A stretch of 12,477 bases of DNA from NCBI GenBank assembly GCA_900551965.1, contig URYF01000046.1, positions 1 to 12,477 of the forward strand, given 5' to 3'. Positions 7,341 to 12,477 of the stretch are shown piece after piece; the stretch's first letter is position 1; the number at the start of each line of letters is the position of its first letter. Made by a program: the position numbers and the translations under genes. The stretch is from an uncultured bacterium (GTDB lineage: Bacteria > Cyanobacteriota > Vampirovibrionia > Gastranaerophilales > Gastranaerophilaceae). The notes under the pieces were generated by a model. The model did not search any database. It was given only the letters and a program-made list of their open reading frames with translations, and had not been told where the DNA came from.

Positions 7341-8753
7341 ATGGCTGTTAGTAAAGAAGAACTTTTTGCCCGTTATAAGCAGTTAAAAGCAGAGGGTGTC
7401 AGCATTTCTATAATGGAACTAAAGAAACAGATGGAAGCTGAAGCCTCCCAGGCTGAAGCTCCGGCACAGTCAATTTCGGAACCGCCTTATAACAGTAGTT
7501 ATACTGGACAGCCTGAAACTCCAAAGCAGACGGGGTTTAGTGCATTATCTTCTTCTATAGCCCCGGCACCTGCCCAAAATTCGGAACCAAGGAATGCCGC
7601 AGAACCTGCACCTGCAGGTTGGACAACTTCGTATTATTCTGAACCTGAGCCGCCTGCGGTGATAGAGTCTGCTGGTCTTTCACAGATATCAGATCCTGTT
7701 TCGTATTCCGGTAATATTTCTCAATCAACGGTTAATAATCAGGATTATATGAATAATTTTAGTACGACGTTTTCATTCCGACCAGAACATAGTGCGCCGT
7801 CTCAGCCTGTTGAAATGCCGCAAGAACAGCCGCAAAATCCGGAGACGGCTGCTGTTCCATATACTGGAAATGTGATTTCGCAAGAAGCAGATTGCCAAAA
7901 GCCCCAAAATATAATTAAAAAATACTGTTTGATTGGTTATCCTTTGGGACATTCCCTTTCAAGTTATATTCACAATGCTGGATTTAAAAGTCTTGGACTA
8001 AATTCTATTTATGAAGTTTTGGAAACCCCGCCTGATAGTCTTGTTGATAGGATTAAGTTCTTGAAATTTCATAATTATGCGGGATTTAATGTTACCATAC
8101 CATTAAAACTTCCTGTTACATTGTTTTTGGACGAAGTTGATGCTTCTGCAGATATTGTGGGGGCAGTTAATACGGTTGTGATAAACCCGGATAAGACAAT
8201 GAAGGGATATAATACAGATGTCATCGGGTTTAGAAATGCGATACCTGATGATTTTACAATTGCAGGAAAAACCGCAGGGGTACTTGGAACAGGCGGTGCT
8301 GCAAGAGCTGCGATTACTGCACTGGCGCAATCACAGGCAAAACAGATTAAAATTTTTACAAGAAATATCCCGAATGCGGTAGAATTACTGAACTTTTTAC
8401 GTAACAAATTCCCGCATGTAGAGTTTAATGCATTCCAAATTGAGCGTATAAGAGATTTATCAGATATTCAAATCCTTGTGAATACTACACCGATTGGAAT
8501 GCAAGGAAGGGCTGCTGATTTGACTCCGGTTGAAGAAAATGAATTAAGAACGCTTCCATCCGGTGCGCTTGTTTATGATGTTATTTATAACCCTAAAAAG
8601 ACTGTGCTTATTAAATTAGCACAGAAAAATGGGTACCGTACGATTAACGGTGTTGATATGTTTATACATCAAGCACTTGCAGCGGAACAAATTTGGACAG
8701 GCTGTACTCCTGATTTTAAAGATATGAAAATCGCGGCATTAGAAAATTTATAA
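7341..8753 (+). CDS. aroE: Shikimate dehydrogenase (AroE) with long N-terminal extension
   Basis: AroE reduces 3-dehydroshikimate to shikimate with NADPH in aromatic amino-acid synthesis. The AroE domain occupies about residues 193-470: IGYPLGHSLSSYIHN (198-212, substrate binding), NVTIPLK with catalytic K256, AVNT (275-278), YNTD with catalytic D293, the nucleotide-binding GTGGAAR (316-322), NTTPIGM (381-387) and the late NGVDMFIHQA. It is complete and probably active. Residues 1-192 are not part of any AroE I know: a charged, probably helical segment (1-35), then a low-complexity region rich in Pro, Gln, Ser, Ala and Glu, with recurrent SYTGQ, SYSGN and PYTGN. Nothing suggests a signal peptide or a frameshift, and no internal start with a ribosome-binding site lies near residue 190. 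AAAAGGA lies 8 bases before the ATG. The stop codon is one base from that of the opposing gene. Confidence 0.93.
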   Translation: MAVSKEELFARYKQLKAEGVSISIMELKKQMEAEASQAEAPAQSISEPPYNSSYTGQPETPKQTGFSALSSSIAPAPAQNSEPRNAAEPAPAGWTTSYYSEPEPPAVIESAGLSQISDPVSYSGNISQSTVNNQDYMNNFSTTFSFRPEHSAPSQPVEMPQEQPQNPETAAVPYTGNVISQEADCQKPQNIIKKYCLIGYPLGHSLSSYIHNAGFKSLGLNSIYEVLETPPDSLVDRIKFLKFHNYAGFNVTIPLKLPVTLFLDEVDASADIVGAVNTVVINPDKTMKGYNTDVIGFRNAIPDDFTIAGKTAGVLGTGGAARAAITALAQSQAKQIKIFTRNIPNAVELLNFLRNKFPHVEFNAFQIERIRDLSDIQILVNTTPIGMQGRAADLTPVEENELRTLPSGALVYDVIYNPKKTVLIKLAQKNGYRTINGVDMFIHQALAAEQIWTGCTPDFKDMKIAALENL

Positions 8754-8754
8754 A

Positions 8755-9513
8755 TTAGATATTGTATTCTTTCATAATTTGTTTTGAGATAATTGACATG
8801 TGATTGGCTATATTGTTTGCCCATTTTATGTTTGTTGGTGCATATCTTTTATTTATTTTTCCTATAGTGTCAAGTTTATTTTTTGTAATATAATTTTGTT
8901 TTAAATTCCGGCCAAGTTTATCAAGGCATTCTTTGTAGCTTTTGGAAGTTCTGTCGCCTGTTCCGAATATACTGAACGGATTTTTCTGTGGTTTTTTCCC
9001 GTAACCTGATTCACCTCTTGCTATTGCCATTAAAAATATTGCATTGATACCGTATTTTTCCTGGGTATCAAGAAACATTTGCCCCATTCCTGCAAGCTTT
9101 GTTCCTTTAAGGCATCTGTTTAAATCTTCAGCACTGCCGTTAAATAAATCTTTTGTGACATTAAAGTTTTTGTTATAGCTTTTGTGACAGTTTGGTATTA
9201 TCGGGGTTTTATCGATTTTTATTTCGTGTGCCGGTTCAATAATATCGAACGGTACAGCCGATGCAACTCGTAAAGCATCCGGTTCACATATAAAATTTTG
9301 ATTTATTTCAGGTTTATTATTTTGAAAATGCTTTAATAATTCCTGAAAAGTCGGCTGTGTATTTGACAATTGCTGAAGGTTGAAATTCTGGTTATTTGTC
9401 CCAAAAATCGGCCATGGTAATTTGAATTGAGTAAGCTCTGTTTTATTTTGCAGGGGCTGCCATTGTTGCGGGTTCCAAAAATTATTTACCGGTTTGTTAT
9501 CATCTATCGGCAT
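8755..9513 (-). CDS. Glucosaminidase-domain (peptidoglycan hydrolase-like) protein
   Basis: The C-terminal half (about residues 138-245) resembles the glucosaminidase family (FlgJ/LytG/Acm type) that cleaves the glycan strands of peptidoglycan. Visible marks are LAGMGQMFLDTQEKYGINA (140-158), IARGESGYG with the probable catalytic glutamate E168, NPFSIFGTG (178-186), where the family usually has NLFGI, and the terminal pattern TIGKINKRYAP..WANNIANHM (216-239). The N-terminal ~130 residues are rich in Asn, Gln and Pro, probably disordered, and unlike any domain I know. No signal peptide or membrane helix is visible in this 252-residue protein, which is odd for a wall enzyme; it may leave the cell by another route, act at lysis, or be exported by an unusual signal. 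GGAG lies 10 bases before the ATG. It follows bioB by 83 bases on the same strand. Exact bond specificity is uncertain. Confidence 0.72.
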   Translation of the reverse strand: MPIDDNKPVNNFWNPQQWQPLQNKTELTQFKLPWPIFGTNNQNFNLQQLSNTQPTFQELLKHFQNNKPEINQNFICEPDALRVASAVPFDIIEPAHEIKIDKTPIIPNCHKSYNKNFNVTKDLFNGSAEDLNRCLKGTKLAGMGQMFLDTQEKYGINAIFLMAIARGESGYGKKPQKNPFSIFGTGDRTSKSYKECLDKLGRNLKQNYITKNKLDTIGKINKRYAPTNIKWANNIANHMSIISKQIMKEYNI

Positions 9514-9525
9514 ACTTCAAAATCT

Positions 9526-9565
9526 CCACTTGATATCTTACGTATATAATAAGTATATTAAGTGG
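9526..9565 (-). promoter_or_regulatory. Imperfect 40-base palindrome over the glucosaminidase gene leader
   Basis: Plus-strand CCACTTGATATCTTA (9526-9540) pairs with TAAGTATATTAAGTGG (9550-9565) around a 9-base AT-rich loop: 15 pairs with one G-T position and one bulged base. There is no T-run after it in either direction, so it is not an intrinsic terminator. Its left arm reaches into the GGAG ribosome-binding site (9524-9527). It could be a repressor site or an RNA hairpin limiting translation. Confidence 0.5.
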
Positions 9566-9596
9566 GGAAAATTGTTATATATTTTTCTATTGTGAA

Positions 9597-10535
9597 CTAA
9601 TGTAAAAGGTTTTTACCTAATTTTTTAACGGTTTCAATATCTTGTGCCGGTTCTTTGCCAACGGTTGTTAAGTAATTTCCGATTAAAATGCCTTCAACAC
9701 ATGTTTTTAGTGCGAGTTCTTGATTTTCTTGAGATAATTTCATGCGCCCGCCGCAAAATCTTACAACAGCCTGCGGGTTAGCTATCTTAAAGATTGCCAT
9801 TGTTCTTAAAATATTTTCCTCATCAATTTTATCGTGATAATTTTCAAACGGAGTTTGAGGTATCGGCATTAATATATTTATCGGGATTGAATCAGGTTCA
9901 ATTTCCGCAAGTTCCATTGCCATTTCAATTCGTTGTTCAATGCTTTCGCCCATTCCTAAAATCACACCGCAGCATAATTCCATACCGTATTTTTTTACAA
10001 GTCTGCAAGTGTTTAATCTGTCTTCAAAGGTGTGTGTTGTGCAGACTTCAGGGTAATATGAGCGGCATGTATTAATGTTGTGGTGAAATCTTTTTAAACC
10101 GCTTTGAGCGAGCTGTTTTGCCTGTTCTTCATCTAAAATCCCGATAGATGCGCAAGGTTTCAATCCGCCAAGATTGTTGATTTCTTTTATCATATCAAGT
10201 TCAATTTGGAAATCTCTGCCTTCATCAGGGGTCTTTCCGCTTGTAACTATTGCAAATCTGGAAACATGGTTTTCTTTTGCTTCTTTTGCAACTTTTATAA
10301 CTTCATCAACACTTACAATCGGGTATGATTCGATATTTGTACAATAATGTGAACTTTGCGCACAGTATTTACAATTCTGTGAGCATTTGCCGTTTCTTGC
10401 GTTTATCAGTGAGCAAAATTCTACGTTATTCGACATATATTTTGATGACTCGTTTAAAAGCTCATCAAGCGGCAAGTTATATAACTTTAATAATTCTTCT
10501 TTAGTGTAAGTTTTTTTCTCTACTGTGCTGTTCAT
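9597..10535 (-). CDS. bioB: Biotin synthase (BioB), radical SAM
   Basis: BioB inserts sulfur into dethiobiotin, the last step of biotin synthesis, using radical SAM chemistry. The 312-residue protein has the SAM-cluster motif C51-x3-C55-x2-C58 in NGKCSQNCKYCAQSSHY, and later BioB blocks HHNINT (151-156), ILGMGES (192-198), PINILMPIPQTP (218-229) and VVRFCGGRM (257-265). Of the residues that hold the second [2Fe-2S] cluster in E. coli BioB (C97, C128, C188, R260), C128 and C188 have equivalents (also numbered 128 and 188) and the arginine region keeps R259 and R264. The C97 position reads RFAIVTSG, with alanine at 95. Extra cysteines occur at 65, 157, 165, 177, 189 and 261. AAAGGA lies 10 bases before the ATG. 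No other bio gene is nearby, so it may be supplied by scavenged or distantly encoded dethiobiotin. Confidence 0.93.
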   Translation of the reverse strand: MNSTVEKKTYTKEELLKLYNLPLDELLNESSKYMSNNVEFCSLINARNGKCSQNCKYCAQSSHYCTNIESYPIVSVDEVIKVAKEAKENHVSRFAIVTSGKTPDEGRDFQIELDMIKEINNLGGLKPCASIGILDEEQAKQLAQSGLKRFHHNINTCRSYYPEVCTTHTFEDRLNTCRLVKKYGMELCCGVILGMGESIEQRIEMAMELAEIEPDSIPINILMPIPQTPFENYHDKIDEENILRTMAIFKIANPQAVVRFCGGRMKLSQENQELALKTCVEGILIGNYLTTVGKEPAQDIETVKKLGKNLLH

Positions 10536-10572
10536 ATCCCGTGTGTCCTTTTTTATAAATGTATATACCCTG

Positions 10573-10601
10573 ATTTTATTGCAGAAACACTCTTATGTCA
10601 A
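10573..10601 (-). promoter_or_regulatory. Predicted sigma-70 type promoter of bioB
   Basis: On the minus strand, a perfect TTGACA (10596-10601) and TAAAAT (10573-10578, five of six) are exactly 17 bases apart. The expected start near 10566 leaves a leader of about 30 bases with the AAAGGA ribosome-binding site. This is the best promoter match in the window. I see no clear BirA-type inverted repeat overlapping it; only an 8-base palindrome, GTATATAC (10561-10568), sits at the predicted start. Confidence 0.7.
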
Positions 10602-10651
10602 TTTAGGAATTCTGGCACTTATATCCCAGATTCCACTAAATGAAAAACGCA

Positions 10652-10682
10652 CATCACTGCGAGCGACAGCGAAGCAGTCCAG
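10652..10682 (+). repeat. Palindromic interspersed repeat, copy B1
   Basis: This copy reads CATCACTGCGAG, centre CGACAGCGAA, then GCAGTCCAG. The outer stem is ACTGC against GCAGT instead of ATTGC against GCAAT: both sides have changed together, so pairing is kept. It lies between the bioB promoter and the amidohydrolase gene, facing copy B2. Confidence 0.8.
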
Positions 10683-10709
10683 AAAATTTTATTCAATCCC
10701 AAAATGATA

Positions 10710-10748
10710 CTGGATTGCTTTGAAAATCATAGATTTTCTCGCAATGAC
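10710..10748 (-). repeat. Palindromic interspersed repeat, copy B2
   Basis: On the plus strand CTGGATTGCTTT leads into a perfect hairpin, GAAAATC-ATA-GATTTTC (10722-10738), followed by TCGCAATGAC. The ends match copy A1 almost base for base, while the inner hairpin has an unrelated sequence that is still self-complementary. B1 and B2 are in inverted orientation 27 bases apart. Confidence 0.82.
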
Positions 10749-10792
10749 GATAATGTTGGTGGACAACATGTATATAGCTCTCGGAATTCTTG

Positions 10793-10801
10793 TGATAAAA
10801 T
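10793..10801 (+). promoter_or_regulatory. Candidate extended -10 promoter of the amidohydrolase gene
   Basis: TG-A-TAAAAT (10793-10801) is an extended -10 element with five of six core matches. Transcription would start near 10808, just before the GAGGA ribosome-binding site (10811-10815). No convincing -35 box lies at the right distance. A small perfect hairpin ATGTTG-GTGGA-CAACAT (10753-10769) is upstream; its role is unknown. Confidence 0.4.
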
Positions 10802-10821
10802 TATGGAAAAGAGGATATTTT

Positions 10822-11634
10822 ATGACGGGAATTTTAAACATACAATTGAAACCTGCTATAGGTAAAAAAGATGTAAATTTGAAAAAAGTTGAATATTATA
10901 TAAGTAAAAATTCAGATAAGAAATTAGATCTTGTAGTAATTCCGGAATTCTTTTCAACAGGTGTGGATCATCAGAGTTTCTTGAATGCCCCTGAAGATGA
11001 GTTTGGCGGAGAAACTGTTAAATTTATATCAGAGCTTGCAAAAAAATATAAAACTAATATTGTTGCAGGTACTGTTATAGAAAAATCTCAAGATAAATTA
11101 TATAATACAAGTTTTGTCATTAATCGTGATGGTGAAGTTGTTGAAAAATACCGAAAAATTCATTTATATAATTATATGGGTGGAACAGAAGGCGATAGGA
11201 TTACACCGGGAGATAAATATATAACAGCAGATTTAGATTTTGGTAAAATCGGAATAGGAATCTGTTTTGATATCCGCTACCCTCAGCATTATAGAAAACT
11301 TGCACAGATGGGTGCAGAAATAATTGTTCTGCCTACAGCCTGGCTTGTTCCGACTGAAATTTATGAGGATTCTGAAAGTAAACAGTATGCACAGGAAATG
11401 TGGGTTGCGATGAATAGAACCCGAGCTTACGATAATATGGTCTATGTTGTATCTTCAAACCAGGCAGGGAAAATTAATGACAATATAAGCGGGCTTGGTG
11501 CCTCTTTGATTGTAGCGCCGACAGCTCAAATTTTAGCAGATGCTAAAGATGAACAAGGTGCAGTATATGCTGATGTTGATTTAGATGGTGCAAAATATCT
11601 CAGAAGTCTTTATCCGATTACATCAATAGAATAA
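10822..11634 (+). CDS. Nitrilase-superfamily carbon-nitrogen hydrolase (amidase)
   Basis: A cytoplasmic enzyme of the family that hydrolyses C-N bonds of amides, such as omega-amidase (Nit2/YafV) and N-carbamoyl amidohydrolases. The 270-residue protein carries the complete catalytic triad: E42 in VVIPEFFSTG, K112 in KYRKIHLYN and C148 in GIGICFDIRYPQ. The later blocks EIIVLPTAW (166-174), NRTRAYDN (198-205) and the GLGASLIVAPT segment are also typical. The GICFDIRYP motif is nearest to the omega-amidase/Nit side, but the substrate cannot be fixed from sequence. I chose the ATG at 10822, with GAGGA 6 bases upstream. The frame extends to 10720, but those 34 extra codons begin inside repeat B2 and encode its typical junk peptide (KIIDFLAMT). 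The gene stands alone and ends at a strong terminator. Confidence 0.9.
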   Translation: MTGILNIQLKPAIGKKDVNLKKVEYYISKNSDKKLDLVVIPEFFSTGVDHQSFLNAPEDEFGGETVKFISELAKKYKTNIVAGTVIEKSQDKLYNTSFVINRDGEVVEKYRKIHLYNYMGGTEGDRITPGDKYITADLDFGKIGIGICFDIRYPQHYRKLAQMGAEIIVLPTAWLVPTEIYEDSESKQYAQEMWVAMNRTRAYDNMVYVVSSNQAGKINDNISGLGASLIVAPTAQILADAKDEQGAVYADVDLDGAKYLRSLYPITSIE

Positions 11635-11645
11635 TTTATAAAATT

Positions 11646-11685
11646 AAAAGCGCCAATGTTCGAGTCTGAACATTGGCGCTTTTTT
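11646..11685. terminator. Bidirectional intrinsic terminator
   Basis: A perfect 16-base-pair stem has arms 11646-11661 and 11668-11683 (core GCGCCAATGTTC / GAACATTGGCGC) with the 6-base loop GAGTCT. On the plus strand the GC-rich core is followed by six T (11680-11685), ending the amidohydrolase transcript. On the minus strand the core is followed by TTTT then AATTTTA, ending the ssb-rpsR transcript 13 bases after the rpsR stop codon. It serves both converging genes. Confidence 0.93.
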
Positions 11686-11698
11686 AGTCTTTTGATTA

Positions 11699-11932
11699 TT
11701 AGTCAAAAACGTAGCTGATAATTGCAGCTTCTCTAGCTTTTTTAATTGCTTTAGCAATCATTCTTTGGTGAGCTGCACAGTTGCCTGTGATGCGTCTTGG
11801 AATGATTTTTCCTGCTTCTGTTAAGTATCTTTTTAACTTTGCTGCATCTTTGTAATCAATAGATTCTACGTGATCTGCGCAGAATGAGCAGGTCTTACGT
11901 TTTTTTCTATCTTGTGCATCTTGTTTTGCCAT
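11699..11932 (-). CDS. rpsR: 30S ribosomal protein bS18
   Basis: bS18 pairs with bS6 on the platform of the small ribosomal subunit and contacts 16S rRNA. At 77 residues it is of normal length. It has the core IDYKDAAKLKRYL (25-37), GKIIPRRITGNCAAHQR (41-57), AKAIKKAREAA (60-70) and ends in YVFD. C15-x2-C18 together with C52-x2-H55 would make a complete zinc site, so this is the metal-binding (C+) form; many bS18 proteins lack these cysteines. AGAAAGG lies about 11 bases before the ATG. It follows ssb by 119 bases, as in the widespread rpsF-ssb-rpsR operon, and ends at the terminator shared with the facing gene. Identification is certain. Confidence 0.98.
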   Translation of the reverse strand: MAKQDAQDRKKRKTCSFCADHVESIDYKDAAKLKRYLTEAGKIIPRRITGNCAAHQRMIAKAIKKAREAAIISYVFD

Positions 11933-11960
11933 TGTTTTATTTGCCTTTCTAGCCTTTTTT

Positions 11961-12051
11961 TCAACATTTGGTCGGCAGACATTCCATAATAACTACCAGC
12001 TTTATATTCAGGACTTGTCCGTCTGCCTCTTGAACAGCCCGTTCGCTAGCA
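11961..12051 (-). other. Structured ssb-rpsR spacer, candidate ribosomal-protein leader
   Basis: The 119-base spacer is richer in GC than most intergenic DNA here and has several pairings on the minus strand: GAAC-GGGCT-GTTC (12032-12044), GGA-CAAG-TCC (12011-12020), and a longer-range 7-base stem GGCAGAC (12021-12027) with GTCTGCC (11974-11980) enclosing 40 bases. The right arm runs into CCGACC. bS6:bS18 is known to bind an operon mRNA element containing a helix and a conserved CCG; that element is usually upstream of rpsF. Similarity is suggestive only. Confidence 0.35.
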
Positions 12052-12453
12052 CTAGAATGGAATCTCGTCTTCTCCGATTAATTCATCAGAAAACTCTTCC
12101 TGTGAAAATTTTACGATATCTTCGCCAGAACCGGAAGATTTTGCTGCCGGAGCAGAACCTGCCCCCATCGGTTCTATTGTATTAGCGTCGATTTCATAAA
12201 TTCTTCTTTCAGCACCGCTGTCATTTTTCACAGCTGTAATCTGCAGTCTGCCTTCTACAAGCACTCTGTCATCTTTAGAAAGAGCAGATACAGCTTCATC
12301 CAGAGCTGCACGCTTTACGATAACTCTTAAAAGCATCTCTTCTCTGTCACCTATGTTAAGCACAAAAGAAGATACCGGCACGTTATTTTGGGTGAAACGT
12401 TTTTCCGGTGCTCTGAATACTGTTCCTGTTACAACTGCTTTTGCTAATGTCAT
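12052..12453 (-). CDS. ssb: Single-stranded DNA-binding protein
   Basis: SSB coats single-stranded DNA in replication and repair and recruits partners through its C-terminal tip. The 133-residue protein has an OB-fold (about 1-95): VVTGTVFRAPEKRFTQNN (7-24), PVSSFVLNIG (26-35), LLRVIVKRAALDEAVSAL (41-58) and DDRVLVEGRLQI (61-72). A short Gly/Ser/Ala linker (97-110) leads to an acidic tail ending in GEDEIPF, which matches the conserved D-x-I/D-x-P-F partner-binding tip. It is shorter than E. coli SSB and contains no tryptophan at all, although stacking tryptophans bind DNA in E. coli SSB. The ribosome-binding site is weak (AAAAAGA directly before ATG). The 24 bases upstream to the window edge are probably the end of the preceding operon gene, expected to be rpsF; too little is present to call it. 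Confidence 0.95.
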   Translation of the reverse strand: MTLAKAVVTGTVFRAPEKRFTQNNVPVSSFVLNIGDREEMLLRVIVKRAALDEAVSALSKDDRVLVEGRLQITAVKNDSGAERRIYEIDANTIEPMGAGSAPAAKSSGSGEDIVKFSQEEFSDELIGEDEIPF

Positions 12454-12477
12454 TCTTTTTAATTCACTTTCTTTCTG

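Noticed and set aside
7341..7916. Frameshifted or separate gene in front of aroE
   Set aside because: The frame is continuous into the AroE domain and no stop or second ribosome-binding site is visible, so a single extended protein is the simpler reading.
10536..10651. BirA operator overlapping the bioB promoter
   Set aside because: No inverted repeat of the expected spacing or sequence was found; only a short GTATATAC palindrome is present.
10525..10707. Plus-strand open frame of 60 codons
   Set aside because: It begins antisense to bioB and ends in repeat B1, with a peptide (SLRATAKQS) typical of translated repeats.
11961..11987. Eight-codon minus-strand frame MECLPTKC before rpsR, considered as a leader peptide
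   Set aside because: No clear ribosome-binding site and too short to separate from chance; it overlaps one arm of the proposed hairpin.

Overview
This AT-rich window comes from a Gram-negative (diderm) bacterium. LPS-export (LptC/LptA-type) proteins, a SecD start, a bacterial-type DprA–TopA pair, a Cys-rich bS18, an SSB that resembles cyanobacterial SSBs, and a BioB of the kind I associate with anaerobes together suggest a non-photosynthetic relative of Cyanobacteria, such as the gut Gastranaerophilales/Vampirovibrionia ('Melainabacteria'). That placement is inferred from protein character and base composition. There is no rRNA or other marker in the window to prove it.

Layout. (1) Positions 1-1152, minus strand: dapA followed by the first 56 codons of secD, which runs off the left edge. 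(2) Positions 1289-8753, plus strand: six closely packed genes, lptC-like, lptA/OstA-like, a seven-TPR protein, dprA, topA and a long aroE. dprA and topA are separated by a 258-base gap holding three small palindromic repeats and a short leader with two competing hairpins. (3) Positions 8755-10535, minus strand: bioB, then a glucosaminidase-domain protein whose start region carries a 40-base imperfect palindrome. This unit meets aroE tail to tail with one base between the stop codons. (4) Positions 10536-10821: divergent intergenic region with a good bioB promoter and a second pair of the same palindromic repeats. (5) Positions 10822-11634, plus strand: a nitrilase-superfamily amidohydrolase ending at a strong, probably bidirectional terminator. 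(6) Positions 11699-12453, minus strand: rpsR and ssb, the last two genes of the usual rpsF-ssb-rpsR operon. The gap between them looks structured.

The genes are mostly housekeeping: lysine/peptidoglycan precursor synthesis, protein export, LPS transport, DNA uptake and topology, the shikimate pathway, biotin and ribosome/replication. I see no defence system, prophage, transposase, CRISPR array, tRNA or rRNA. The most interesting items are: a family of five small palindromic repeats in which stem sequences change in compensating ways; an AroE with an extra ~190-residue Pro/Gln/Ser-rich N-terminus; a BioB lacking one of the classical cluster cysteines; the palindrome over the glucosaminidase ribosome-binding site; and the structured ssb-rpsR spacer.
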